Assembly (NCBI GenBank): GCA_036567785.1
Contig: DATCTV010000030.1
Coordinates: forward strand, 62,001-126,000
DNA length: 64,000 nt
DNA from: Desulfomonilia bacterium
GTDB lineage: Bacteria > Desulfobacterota > Desulfomonilia > UBA1062
Reading direction: 5' to 3'
Of the stretch, positions 44,746 through 56,080 are shown in pieces (position 1 is the stretch's first letter; every line of letters begins with the position of its first letter). The notes beneath the pieces were generated by a model. The model was given only the letters and a program-made list of their open reading frames with translations, was not told the origin of the DNA and did not search any database. Both the position numbers and the translations under genes were made by a program.

Positions 44746-45612
44746 ATGAAAAAAAGAGCAAAGATAGCAATTCTAGTGGTGTTTATAGCTGTTGCTGCAT
44801 GCTGGATAGGCTACAGTTATGCCCGCGAAATGAAACCGGCAATAGGAATCCTTGAAGTTGATGGAACTATCCTGGGATCTGAGGTGTATCTTGAGAGGCT
44901 GAAGATGTTTGAAGAGGATGATGCCGTAAAGGCCGTAATCGTACGTATCAACAGCCCGGGAGGTGTGGTTGGTCCTTCGCAGGAAGTATATGAGGAGATA
45001 CTCAAACTAAAAAGGAAAAAGCCGGTGATCGCATCCATGTCCGCACTCGGTGCATCGGGAGCCTATTATATCGCCTGTGCATGCGATACGATTTTTGCGA
45101 TGCCGGGGACAATGACCGGTTCAATTGGCGTAATAATGGAGTTTATAGACATCAGTTCGGGGCTGACTAAGCTCGGAATAAAAGCGGGAAGTGTTACATC
45201 CGGCAAAATGAAGGATGCCGGCTCTCCTTTCAGACCGATGTCGCCGGAGGAAAAGGAATATTTTCTGGCTGTTGTGAATGACGTTCAAGACCAGTTCGTG
45301 GAAGCGGTTTCAAAATCGCGTAAGATTACGGCAGAAAAGGTCAGGTCCTATGCGGACGGAAGAATCTATACAGGCAGGCAGGCCATGAATCTGAGGCTGG
45401 TGGACAGGATGGGGGGGCTTCAGGACGCTATCGATCTGGCTAAAACAAAGGCCGGGATTACAGGTAAACCGAGGATAATAAGGCCGAAAGAGGAAAAAGG
45501 CCTGTTCGAATCTTTGGGGCGTCTGCTGGACGGCAGTATGCCTGGCAATTCTTCATCGATAGGCGAAATGGTTAAAGGGAGAAACATCAGGCTGTCTTAC
45601 AGCATGTATTAA
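44746..45612 (+). CDS. sppA: signal peptide peptidase SppA (36K type)
   Basis: 288 residues from ATG 44746. N-terminal transmembrane segment (about 5-24), then the ClpP-like SppA fold: VRINSPGG and GASGAYY with the catalytic Ser104, and SGKMKDAG with the general base Lys154. The short single-domain type, acting as an inner-membrane protease on signal-peptide remnants. The start is not well supported by a ribosome-binding site (AAGAGGT is 15 nt away); a GTG at 44713 is the alternative. Preceded by a repeat element. Confidence 0.9.
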   Translation: MKKRAKIAILVVFIAVAACWIGYSYAREMKPAIGILEVDGTILGSEVYLERLKMFEEDDAVKAVIVRINSPGGVVGPSQEVYEEILKLKRKKPVIASMSALGASGAYYIACACDTIFAMPGTMTGSIGVIMEFIDISSGLTKLGIKAGSVTSGKMKDAGSPFRPMSPEEKEYFLAVVNDVQDQFVEAVSKSRKITAEKVRSYADGRIYTGRQAMNLRLVDRMGGLQDAIDLAKTKAGITGKPRIIRPKEEKGLFESLGRLLDGSMPGNSSSIGEMVKGRNIRLSYSMY

Positions 45613-45705
45613 TAAAACTGACAGTGATGAGCCGGCGGTGTCTGGAAAAAGTGGCTTAGACAGCAACCGGGGAAAGAGAGTAATTCAATATTAAATGACC
45701 GATAA

Positions 45706-47184
<1,479 letters not shown>

Positions 47185-47228
47185 AAAGGCCGGAAAAGCA
47201 ACCGGTTTTAGTAAATTCAGGCAGGATA

Positions 47229-50200
47229 ATGGGAGCAGAAAACAGTTTCGTTCATCTACACTGCCATACGCAGTACAGCCTTCTTGACGGCGCCATCAGG
47301 GTGGGCGATCTTATCAGAAAGACCAGGGAATTCGGCCAGAAGGCTGTTGCCATAACGGATCACGGGGTTATGTACGGGGCAGTGGAGTTTTACGACAAGG
47401 CTGTCGCCGAAGGTCTCAAACCAATAATCGGCTGTGAGGTTTATGTCGCACCTGATTCAATGGAGGTCAAGGAGGCACTGAAGGGTTTCCCGACAAACTA
47501 CCACCTTTTGCTCCTGGCTATGAACAACCAGGGATATACGAACCTCATGAAACTGGTGTCTCTGGCCCATGAAAAAGGATTTTACTATAAACCCAGGGTC
47601 GACAAAAACCTCCTTTCCGAACTGAACGGCGGGCTTATTGCCCTTTCCGCCTGTCTTAAAGGAGAGATACCTTACTGGCTTCTTAGGGGGAACCGGGACA
47701 GGGCTATTGAGGCTCTCGAGTTCTATGCGAAGACTTTTGACGGTAGATTTTATCTCGAGATCCAGGAGAATGGCCTTGCCGACCAGTCGCAGATAAATCC
47801 CATGGTGATCGATCTGGCAAAAAGATATTCGCTGCCTGTCGCAGCAACTAACGACTGCCACTATCTGAACAGAAACGATGCGAGTGCACATGAGGTTCTG
47901 TTGTGCATACAGACACAGGCTACGATGCAGGACAACGACCGCATGAAGCTGGGGTCAGATCATTTCTACCTCAAAAGCCCTGAAGAAATGGCCGAAGCCT
48001 TTTCGTATATTCCCGAAGCCGTCAGCATGACATCCGAAATAGCATCACGCTGCAATGTGGAGATTCCTAAGAACGTTTACTATTTTCCGGTATTTCCGGC
48101 TGAACCCGGCAGGTCGCTGGAAGATATGGTAACACAGCAGGCCAGGGAAGGCCTTAAAAGAAGAATGGGTGAAATCCCGGAAAATTACAGTTCAAGACTT
48201 GAAATGGAGCTTGGTGTTATAAGGGACATGGGTTTTTCTGGATACTTTCTTATTGTCGCCGATTACATAAATTATGCAAAATCCAAAGGCATACCGGTAG
48301 GTCCCGGCAGAGGGAGCGCAGCAGGCTCGTTAGTGGCCTACGGCCTTGGAATAACAGACATTGATCCAATACGGTGGAACCTTCTTTTCGAGCGTTTTTT
48401 GAATCCCGAGCGCAAGAGCATGCCTGATATCGATGTCGATTTTTGCCAGGACAGGCGCGATGAAGTTATAGAATACGTAAAGAACAGATACGGCAAGGAT
48501 TATGTGGCCCAGATAACGACATACGGAAACCTGAAGGCCAAGGCGGTCATTAAAGATGTTGCCAGGGTGATGGGCATCAGTTTCTCCGAAGCGGATGCAA
48601 TTGCCAAACTGGTCCCGAATGACCCCAAGATAACACTTGAAAAGGCTGTTAACGAGGAGCCTAAACTCAAAGAGCTTATTTCAAAAGACCCGCAGGTGGC
48701 CAGGGTGATAGAGGTAGGCAGGGCGCTTGAAGGACTGTCACGCCATGCCTCGGTTCATGCAGGCGGCGTCGTAATCTCGGACAGCTCTCCCATCACGGTC
48801 CATGTTCCTGTCTATATCGATAAAAAAGGAATGCCCATAAGCCAGTATGACATGAAAGTCCTTGAAAGGGTCGGACTGGTCAAGTTCGATATGCTGGGCT
48901 TGAAGACTCTTACCGTAATACACAAGACCCTTGATATTCTGCACTCCCGCGGAGTCGAACTGGAAATAGAAAAAATACCTCTCGATGACAAGGCGACTTA
49001 CAGACTCATAAGTGAAGGTGATACTGCAAGCGTGTTCCAGCTTGAATCTTCAGGCATGAGACAGATGCTTTCACAACTGAAGCCGACGGTCTTCGAAGAT
49101 ATTATCGCAGCGGTGGCCCTTTACCGTCCAGGCCCTATGGATTTCATCCCCGAATACGCCCGCAAAAAGCATGGGAAAGAAAAGGTGGAATATCTCCACC
49201 CGCTTACCGAGCAGATACTCAAGGAAACTTACGGGATCATGGTCTATCAGGAACAGGTCATGCAGATAGCCCAGGTGGTGGCAGGCTATTCTCTGGGCAA
49301 AGCGGATCTGCTCAGGAGGGCGATGGGAAAGAAGAAGCCCGAGGAAATGGCAAAACAGCAACACGACTTCGTTGAAGGGGCGAAGAAAAACGGGGTTCCT
49401 GAAGACATAGCAAAAAAAATGTTCTCCAGAATGGAAGAATTTGCCAACTACGGATTCAATAAATCACACGCCGCAGCCTATGCCCTGGTAGCCTATCAGA
49501 CCGCTTATCTGAAATGTCATTTCTTCAAGGAGTTCATGGCGGCGAACTTTACGCTGGACCTGAACAACACTGACAAAGTCGTGCAGCATATAGCCGAATG
49601 CCGGAGCAAAGGTGTGAAAATCCTTCCTCCGGACATCAATAAAAGCGCATGGGAATTCGTTACAACGGAAGAGGGCATCCTTTTCGGTCTGGGTGGTGTA
49701 AAGGGTGTCGGTCACAAAGCCGTGGATATAATCATTGAAGAGCGTCAGAAAGGGGCATTCAAGGATGTCCGGGACTTCATCAAGAGGAACAGTCTCTCAG
49801 GCGTGAACCGCAGGGTGCTTGAATCGCTATTGAAATCAGGCGCCTTTGACAGTCTTCATGCAAACAGAAGGGCTGTTTTTGAATCCCTAGATGCACTGAT
49901 TGAAGATGCTCAAAGAATGGCCAGGCAAAAAGATGATATGCAGGGCTCACTTTTCGATCTGATCGATGAAAATGAGACTGAAGAGCAGCTGAAATTGCCG
50001 GATATACCGGATTGGCCTGATAACGAAAGACTCAAGCAGGAAAAGGATGCCCTGGGATTTTATATATCCGGGCATCCTCTGAATTCTTTTTCGGAAATCA
50101 TAGAACGTTATTCGACAGCCAATACACTTACGCTTTCCGAGGTAACAGGCAAGACCATAATAGCAGGGATCATTCAGAACCTTAATATAACAAGGACAAA

Positions 50201-50663
50201 AAAAGGCGACCCGATGGCAAGGGGACTGCTTGAGGATTTGCACGGTACCGTGCCTGTGATCTTTTTCCCCAAATGCTATGCCGAGTTTCACCAGGCTATA
50301 ACAGGCGAAGGGCCTGTCGTAATAAAGGCAACTGTCGACCGAAGTGAAGATGACAGCGAGGAAGGGACATCCGTCAAAGTTGACCTGAAAGCTGAAGAGG
50401 TCTATCCTGTTGATCAGGCGGATTCTGTTTTTGCAAGCCGTGTAGTTGTGAAGCTGTCCGATATGGACAAACAGCAGGATATCAAGGCTGTCAAAAACAG
50501 CATACTTGACTTCAAAGGCAGCTGTCCGGTCAGCTTTCAGATAAAGTCAAACGGGGCGGTGGTAATGATCGATGCAGGAAAGGAATATACCGTAGCACCG
50601 ATCAGGGCTTTTATTGACAGGATTCAGAGCATACTGGGGCCGTCGAGAGTGGAGATACAGTGA
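47229..50663 (+). CDS. dnaE: DNA polymerase III alpha subunit
   Basis: 1144 residues, the size of DnaE1-type. PHP domain start (HLHCHTQYSLLDGA), catalytic palm motif PDIDVDF (about residues 398-404) plus GPGRGSAAGSL before it, fingers helix-hairpin-helix region and a C-terminal OB domain (about 985-1060). The polymerase responsible for chromosome replication. 44 nt after guaB; its TGA overlaps the accA GTG. Confidence 0.95.
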   Translation: MGAENSFVHLHCHTQYSLLDGAIRVGDLIRKTREFGQKAVAITDHGVMYGAVEFYDKAVAEGLKPIIGCEVYVAPDSMEVKEALKGFPTNYHLLLLAMNNQGYTNLMKLVSLAHEKGFYYKPRVDKNLLSELNGGLIALSACLKGEIPYWLLRGNRDRAIEALEFYAKTFDGRFYLEIQENGLADQSQINPMVIDLAKRYSLPVAATNDCHYLNRNDASAHEVLLCIQTQATMQDNDRMKLGSDHFYLKSPEEMAEAFSYIPEAVSMTSEIASRCNVEIPKNVYYFPVFPAEPGRSLEDMVTQQAREGLKRRMGEIPENYSSRLEMELGVIRDMGFSGYFLIVADYINYAKSKGIPVGPGRGSAAGSLVAYGLGITDIDPIRWNLLFERFLNPERKSMPDIDVDFCQDRRDEVIEYVKNRYGKDYVAQITTYGNLKAKAVIKDVARVMGISFSEADAIAKLVPNDPKITLEKAVNEEPKLKELISKDPQVARVIEVGRALEGLSRHASVHAGGVVISDSSPITVHVPVYIDKKGMPISQYDMKVLERVGLVKFDMLGLKTLTVIHKTLDILHSRGVELEIEKIPLDDKATYRLISEGDTASVFQLESSGMRQMLSQLKPTVFEDIIAAVALYRPGPMDFIPEYARKKHGKEKVEYLHPLTEQILKETYGIMVYQEQVMQIAQVVAGYSLGKADLLRRAMGKKKPEEMAKQQHDFVEGAKKNGVPEDIAKKMFSRMEEFANYGFNKSHAAAYALVAYQTAYLKCHFFKEFMAANFTLDLNNTDKVVQHIAECRSKGVKILPPDINKSAWEFVTTEEGILFGLGGVKGVGHKAVDIIIEERQKGAFKDVRDFIKRNSLSGVNRRVLESLLKSGAFDSLHANRRAVFESLDALIEDAQRMARQKDDMQGSLFDLIDENETEEQLKLPDIPDWPDNERLKQEKDALGFYISGHPLNSFSEIIERYSTANTLTLSEVTGKTIIAGIIQNLNITRTKKGDPMARGLLEDLHGTVPVIFFPKCYAEFHQAITGEGPVVIKATVDRSEDDSEEGTSVKVDLKAEEVYPVDQADSVFASRVVVKLSDMDKQQDIKAVKNSILDFKGSCPVSFQIKSNGAVVMIDAGKEYTVAPIRAFIDRIQSILGPSRVEIQ

Positions 50664-51607
50664 AGAAAAGCGGAAAATTCGCAGACCTTGATAAAGCGCT
50701 TAAGGAATATGAAGCGAGTTTGATAAGGGCGGAAAAAGACGTTGACGATAAGGCGAAAAAGTCAAGCGCAGAGGCCAGGAAGCTGGCCAATGACCTGAGA
50801 AAAGACCTTTATTCGGAGATTACCCGCTGGGAATGCATTGAAATAGCAAGACATCCTGCAAGACCGGGTGTCTGTGAATTCATTTCCGGCATATTCGACA
50901 GTTTCATGGAACTTCATGGAGACAGGGCCCTCGGCGACGATCCTGCGATAACCGGAGGGCTGGCATTCCTTGATAAAAAGCCGGTTGTCATAATCGGGCA
51001 CAAGAAACACACAACAGGACATAAGAATTATCTTGAACATCATTTCGGCATGGCTTCTCCATCAGGGAACAACAAGGCGGCAAGGCTTATGAAGCTTGCT
51101 GAAAAATTTTCAAGACCGGTAATCACTTTCGTAGATACGCCGGGTGCTTATCCGGACCCTGTAGCAGAAGACAGAGGCCAGGCATACAGCATCTCGACAT
51201 GCATAAATGCCATATCCAGTGTCAGGACACCCGTTATCGCATGCATAATCGGGGAAGCGGGATCAGGAGGTGCTCTGGCATTGGGATTCGGGGACAGGAT
51301 GATTATGCTGGAGAACGCATTTTACAGTGCCATATCACCTGAGGGGTTTGCATCGATCAAGAGGGGTGATGAGACAACAAAGGAAGAAGCGGCAGAAATA
51401 CTTAAAGGCACGGGCCGTGATCTGTATGCTCAGGGACTCATAGATTATATGGTCATGGAACCTCTGGGCGGAGCCCATAACGATCCCGAATCTGTAATAA
51501 ATGAAACTGGAAAGGCTATCCGACGGTATATATCGGAACTGAAGGATGTTGATACTGAAACGCTCATGAGAAAACGTTTTCAGCGTATTGAAGGGTTGAT
51601 GCCTTGA
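50660..51607 (+). CDS. accA: acetyl-CoA carboxylase carboxyltransferase alpha subunit
   Basis: 315 residues from a GTG overlapping the dnaE stop by 4 nt. ELHGDRALGDDPAI, KNYLEHHFGMASPSGN and GEAGSGGALALGFGD are diagnostic. With AccD (not in this window) it transfers the carboxyl group from biotin to acetyl-CoA for fatty-acid synthesis. dnaE-accA adjacency is common in bacteria. Confidence 0.95.
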   Translation: MKKSGKFADLDKALKEYEASLIRAEKDVDDKAKKSSAEARKLANDLRKDLYSEITRWECIEIARHPARPGVCEFISGIFDSFMELHGDRALGDDPAITGGLAFLDKKPVVIIGHKKHTTGHKNYLEHHFGMASPSGNNKAARLMKLAEKFSRPVITFVDTPGAYPDPVAEDRGQAYSISTCINAISSVRTPVIACIIGEAGSGGALALGFGDRMIMLENAFYSAISPEGFASIKRGDETTKEEAAEILKGTGRDLYAQGLIDYMVMEPLGGAHNDPESVINETGKAIRRYISELKDVDTETLMRKRFQRIEGLMP

Positions 51608-52383
51608 ATATCGAAGCTGCGTATTATGTAATAGCAGCGATTTTCGGGCTCTTTATCGGGAGTTTCCTCAATGTATGCATTTACCGCATACCTAGAAACC
51701 TTTCGATAGTATGGCCGGGTTCCAAATGTCCGGGCTGTGATACTCCCATAAGGGCGTACGACAATATACCAGTTTTAAGCTGGATTATCCTGCTCGGGAA
51801 ATGCAGGAAATGCGGGCAGAGGATCTCAGTCAGATACCCTGTTGTCGAGTTGCTGACCGGTGTTATTTCGATAGTCTTTTTTCACAAGTACGGACTTACT
51901 CCTCAGTTTTTTATTTATTATGCCTTTGCATGCGCGCTGATTGTTGTCACCTATATCGACCTTGATTTTCAGATAATACCGGACAGGATTTCTCTGGGCG
52001 GTATTGTTGTCGGGCTTATCTGCGTAAACTGGCTGCCCGTAAGCTATAAGGATTCTCTTATCGGTATGGCAATAGGTGGAGGGATTCTGCTTATAATAAT
52101 ATACGGCTATTATTTCCTGACAAAAAAGCAGGGTATGGGTGGCGGAGATGTGAAACTGCTTGCCATGATAGGAGTATTTACGGGATGGCAGGGTGTGGTG
52201 TTTACACTTTTTGCTGCATCTTTGATTGGTTCCGTCATAGGCATTGCCTGGGTTTTCATTAATCGAAAGAATATGAAGGCAGCCATTCCATTCGGACCTT
52301 TCCTGTCAATAGGGGTGTTGATTTATCTCTTATGGGGCCCGCCCATGATCGGCTGGTATTTCGGGTTCATGAGGCATCAGTGA
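51604..52383 (+). CDS. pilD: type IV prepilin peptidase (leader peptidase/N-methyltransferase)
   Basis: 259 residues from a TTG that overlaps the accA stop. It has the N-terminal Zn-binding Cys tetrad (CPGCDTPI and CRKCGQ), multiple hydrophobic helices, and the two active-site Asp motifs in IDLDFQIIPDRI and GGGDVKLLA. It cleaves and N-methylates type IV pilins and type II secretion pseudopilins; none of those genes is in this window. Confidence 0.9.
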   Translation: MNIEAAYYVIAAIFGLFIGSFLNVCIYRIPRNLSIVWPGSKCPGCDTPIRAYDNIPVLSWIILLGKCRKCGQRISVRYPVVELLTGVISIVFFHKYGLTPQFFIYYAFACALIVVTYIDLDFQIIPDRISLGGIVVGLICVNWLPVSYKDSLIGMAIGGGILLIIIYGYYFLTKKQGMGGGDVKLLAMIGVFTGWQGVVFTLFAASLIGSVIGIAWVFINRKNMKAAIPFGPFLSIGVLIYLLWGPPMIGWYFGFMRHQ

Positions 52384-52396
52384 TGTAAGCTGTCTT

Positions 52397-53665
52397 TCAG
52401 ATCTTTATATCAAGTTCCTTAAGCCTTTTTAGTATTTCAGACCACATTCTGGATATCCATTCATTGAATGCTTTCGAGTCCCGGGAATAGTAGTAGGCTG
52501 ATATCTGTATCAGGAGGCCTTTATCTTTGATGCCCGAGAATATGATTGAAGCCGGTGTTTCCGGTTTCATGGCCTCATGGTTTGAGAACAGTTCTCTTAT
52601 TGAATCGATGGCCTGGGAGATTTTTTCAGGAGTTGTATCCGGTGACATAGTGACATTGGCATCCCATTTATAAAAAGGGCTTTTGCCGGCATTTACCAGT
52701 GTGGTGTTGACGACCTTCTCATTGGGTATGGACACCAGGTAACCGATTGCCGTTCTGATTCGCGTGCTCCTGAATCCTACATTTTCAACAACACCCGTGT
52801 GTCCGTCTATTATTATCCTGTCTCCGACGGTAAAAGGCTTGTCAAAAAGAATTGTGAGAGATCCAAGGAAATTGGCGATAGAATCCTTTGCCGCAAGAGC
52901 TATTGCAATGCCTCCGATTCCGAGAGAGGCGAGCATCGGTCCAAGATTCATTCCTGTTGAAGAGTGTATAACAGTCATGGTGCCGAATATTACGACCAGG
53001 ATCTTAAAAATTTTGCCGAGAAACGGTACCAGCATATCATCAAGTTCGCTTTCTGTTTTGTCAGCCACAGCCCGCAAGTAGGATTCGAAGACATCAACCA
53101 TCCTGTAAAGAAACCAGAAAATTATAAAAGCAGTCACTATTCCGGCCGTCACTCCTGCAATATGATAAATTGATTTGTTATATTGAAGCAGCGGATGAAG
53201 ACAGCCGTAAGCCCCGAAAAAAATAATAAAGAGACTGACGGGTCTTCTTGCGGCAAGGGCAATCTTTGATGCTGTATGGAATCTGCTGCTTGAAAAAATA
53301 TTTTTTGTCTGTCTGCCGAGGGTAAAACTGACGGTTCTTTCCCCAATAACAATTAATATAAAAATAATGATCCGTATGATGATTTCGAGAATTGATATGC
53401 CAAGGATTGTTTCTGAAGGAATAAATTCTCCCGCATACTTTGATGCGCCCTGACTTAATGTGCTTATGACCCCTTCCAGCTGGTGACCGGCAGACAGGAC
53501 CTTATCGTTGGCGGAGGAGCTGTTTATTGCGCCCTTTTCTATTATTGAAGGACAGGTGCTCTTGTCAGTATTGCTTGCCTGAGAGTAAGAAAATGGAATT
53601 ATCAAAACCGAAATTATTACTGCAATTGCCGCATATGGTGATATAACTCTGAATCTGCTTCTCAT
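52397..53665 (-). CDS. MscS-family mechanosensitive channel with signal peptide
   Basis: 422 residues. Signal peptide (about 1-30), a periplasmic linker, four or so transmembrane segments, and the MscS core: LGIGGIAIALAAKDSIANFLGSL for the pore helix, then FTVGDRIIIDGHTGVVENVGFRSTRI for the beta domain. Gates on membrane tension to release solutes in osmotic down-shock. Upstream is the AT-rich interval before the unknown secreted gene; GGGGAA is the ribosome-binding site. Confidence 0.9.
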   Translation of the reverse strand: MRSRFRVISPYAAIAVIISVLIIPFSYSQASNTDKSTCPSIIEKGAINSSSANDKVLSAGHQLEGVISTLSQGASKYAGEFIPSETILGISILEIIIRIIIFILIVIGERTVSFTLGRQTKNIFSSSRFHTASKIALAARRPVSLFIIFFGAYGCLHPLLQYNKSIYHIAGVTAGIVTAFIIFWFLYRMVDVFESYLRAVADKTESELDDMLVPFLGKIFKILVVIFGTMTVIHSSTGMNLGPMLASLGIGGIAIALAAKDSIANFLGSLTILFDKPFTVGDRIIIDGHTGVVENVGFRSTRIRTAIGYLVSIPNEKVVNTTLVNAGKSPFYKWDANVTMSPDTTPEKISQAIDSIRELFSNHEAMKPETPASIIFSGIKDKGLLIQISAYYYSRDSKAFNEWISRMWSEILKRLKELDIKI

Positions 53666-54020
53666 TTTTATTCCCCGGATAATATTTTTTCCTGATAAAT
53701 AAAAATTTAATATCTTTAAAAGCTGACATAGTCAAATAGCTCGATCTTATCTTAATCGTCAAATTATCAGAAGAATTATGCCATTTATAGACAATAGTAC
53801 CTGTCGCTGTGAATAATCAGCAAAAATGACCTGATATCATGTTGTTACATTATTGATGTCCGATCCGGATAATTTTTTTAAAAATATTGCTTTTTGATAT
53901 GCTGCAATTATTATTATCATATTATGTTTGAAGTATAGTAAAATATATATTATATATATTTAAAATAGTTATAAAACAATTTGGTTTAAATTACGATTTA
54001 TTTGTTGGAGGCTTTAATTG
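53666..54020. other. AT-rich intergenic region with divergent promoters
   Basis: 355 nt without a gene I can support. It must hold the mscS and leader-ORF promoters. A perfect inverted repeat ATCCGGAT lies in the region near 53865. Long A/T runs continue to about 53990. Confidence 0.5.
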
Positions 54021-54131
54021 ATGTTTAATGTTTATTGGGATGTGAATGTAATCATGAGGCAGGGTAATTCTGTGTCCGAAGAAAACCAACGTTCAAACCT
54101 GAAAAAATTATTAATAATTTATAGGAGGTAA
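54021..54131 (+). CDS. 36-residue leader ORF coupled to the next gene
   Basis: ATG 54021 has GGAGG 9 nt upstream. The last two codons AGG AGG also form the ribosome-binding site of the next gene, and the stop TAA overlaps its ATG (TAATG). This geometry points to translational coupling rather than to a functional peptide; the sequence is polar and gives no family. Confidence 0.45.
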   Translation: MFNVYWDVNVIMRQGNSVSEENQRSNLKKLLIIYRR

Positions 54132-56023
54132 TGATGTTGAGGAGAAGACATGCATTGTATTTGGTGATTGGCTTGACATTATTTTTCATGTCATCAGGCT
54201 TTCTTGGCATGTGTGTCGGCACTGATTACAAACCGGCAACAATAAAAATCACAAGTCCGGCAAAAGGCATGGTGTTTGAAGCAGGGACGCCTGCCATCAT
54301 AATCACCGGAAGGGTAACAGCCGGAGACAGTGAGATACAGACCCTCAAGGCGCAGGGCAAGGTGATTGCATTTAATAAAACCACCGGTCTTTTTTCATAT
54401 GAGCTTAAAATGAATCAGGCGGAAATATTTACTACATGTGAATTTACGGTAATTGACAAGAAAGGTATTGCAAATATTGAAAGGGCTTCATATTCCCTCG
54501 GGCAGGCCTCAGAACCGGGGTCAGTCGGGGTGATAGACAACGCAATGAGGCTGGTATTGACGGATTCATTGCTTGATCAGGTTGAAAAATTCGCAAGCAA
54601 CTTCATGAACACATGGAAGAATGATCTGATCTATGGATGGGATAATGCCATATACGGATCACTGAATCCTGAAAGCCCGTTTGCATCAATGTCGCCTATT
54701 ATCCCGACAGCAAGGATACCTTTCGATGATGGGATGAACGGCTGGATACAGCTGTCGCAGGCTTACAGCGAACCTCAGGACAAGGGATATATAAATCTGG
54801 GCAAGATTTCCATATCAACCGATATACTGCCGACCAACCAGATTGCAGCCGGCATACTGATTACGCCTGAAAGCTGGGTAAATCCAAGGGGCGGCAGTGC
54901 GAAGGCCTTGTTTGTCCAGGGGCACTACAGGACATATCCTCTTGGTATTGAGACAAGGATCCACTTTACGGTTTATACAAACCTGGTTAACATATCCAAC
55001 GTCAAGCTGGGACTTGGGGTAAATTCCAATAACAAGATAGTTGCAAAGCTTGATTTAAGCCGTGCAAATATCGATCTTGGTAATCCAACCATAGAATTTG
55101 GTAAGATAGAACTGGAAGATGAACTCATTAACTTTATCCTTGATATTGTCAAGAATACGGTACTGAAAAAGCTGGCCATTGAAATGGAACTTGTCGGGGT
55201 AAATGACATTTCATTCGATCTTCTTGGACTTAACATAAGTGGCTGGCCAATGATGAGCACCATATTCACAACGCCTACCGCCGATCAGATGGTTATTGAT
55301 CTTGGCCTGTCTGCCAAACTGGCAGAAGATACAATACCGTTGGTACAGGATTTAACGGTTTTCTACACAACTCTTCCCAATACTCAGCCTGCTATAACCA
55401 TGACATCCAATGAAAATATCGCAATGGCGATTTCGGACGATCTGATGAATGAAGCGTCCTTTGACCTGATCCAGCTCGGTCTGCTAAAGAATCTCGACCT
55501 CACGTCCTCAGTAAAGGATCTGCTTGGCAAGCTTGTCTCAGGTAAAACTATTATTGCTAAAGCGACGCTGCTTACTCCGCCTATATTCGATTTCTCCGGA
55601 ACTGAAGTTCTGCCTGACGGCATTACCCAGGTCGGCAGGGTCATAGTCAAGGATCTGTATTTTGAACTTTACTATAAGGGAACGGTGCTGCCTTATCCTT
55701 ATGCGGCGAGGATGTGTGTCGATGTCGACCTTGACCTGCAGCTGAAGCTTTCCGAAGACGGGAAGCATGTTCAGGCTCTTCTTAATGTTCCTAACAGCAG
55801 CTTCACGATCAACTACCTGTATACAAACCTGACTAATTCGGCATTGTTGCCTGAAATCGGAGGCAAGCTTACAGTGAAGGTTCTGGACATGCTCCTTCAG
55901 AAGCTTGTTAACTTTGATATTCCGACAATTGACCTTTTTGGTCAGTCGATTGCAATCGGCATATCGGATACGGAACTAATCAACAACTGTCTGGTTGCTA
56001 AACTTGATGTTGTAGTTCAGTAG
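54131..56023 (+). CDS. large secreted protein, unknown function (possible lipid-binding beta fold)
   Basis: 630 residues. The N-terminus is a signal sequence ending in a lipoprotein-like but non-consensus LGMC (Met rather than Ala/Gly/Ser before Cys). Residues about 35-125 look like a bacterial Ig-like domain (ITSPAKGMVFEAG). The remainder is beta-strand-rich, with long amphipathic segments and two repeats of LDLSRANIDLG/LLGLNIS-type strands. Its C-terminus (FDIPTIDLFGQSIAIG) resembles the barrel ends of the TULIP/BPI family, which bind lipids; this is inference only. A strong ribosome-binding site and leader ORF precede it. A terminator follows. Confidence 0.6.
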   Translation: MMLRRRHALYLVIGLTLFFMSSGFLGMCVGTDYKPATIKITSPAKGMVFEAGTPAIIITGRVTAGDSEIQTLKAQGKVIAFNKTTGLFSYELKMNQAEIFTTCEFTVIDKKGIANIERASYSLGQASEPGSVGVIDNAMRLVLTDSLLDQVEKFASNFMNTWKNDLIYGWDNAIYGSLNPESPFASMSPIIPTARIPFDDGMNGWIQLSQAYSEPQDKGYINLGKISISTDILPTNQIAAGILITPESWVNPRGGSAKALFVQGHYRTYPLGIETRIHFTVYTNLVNISNVKLGLGVNSNNKIVAKLDLSRANIDLGNPTIEFGKIELEDELINFILDIVKNTVLKKLAIEMELVGVNDISFDLLGLNISGWPMMSTIFTTPTADQMVIDLGLSAKLAEDTIPLVQDLTVFYTTLPNTQPAITMTSNENIAMAISDDLMNEASFDLIQLGLLKNLDLTSSVKDLLGKLVSGKTIIAKATLLTPPIFDFSGTEVLPDGITQVGRVIVKDLYFELYYKGTVLPYPYAARMCVDVDLDLQLKLSEDGKHVQALLNVPNSSFTINYLYTNLTNSALLPEIGGKLTVKVLDMLLQKLVNFDIPTIDLFGQSIAIGISDTELINNCLVAKLDVVVQ

Positions 56024-56049
56024 CTTATCTGCACGCAACAGAGCATACA

Positions 56050-56079
56050 AGGCGCCCGGCATTTACCGGGCGCCTTTTT
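56050..56079. terminator. intrinsic terminator after the 54131 gene
   Basis: AGGCGCCCGG (56050-56059), loop CATTTA, CCGGGCGCC (56066-56074) then TTTTT. Also lies 1 nt beyond the end of the minus-strand gene at 56081 and may end it. Confidence 0.9.
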
Positions 56080-56080
56080 A

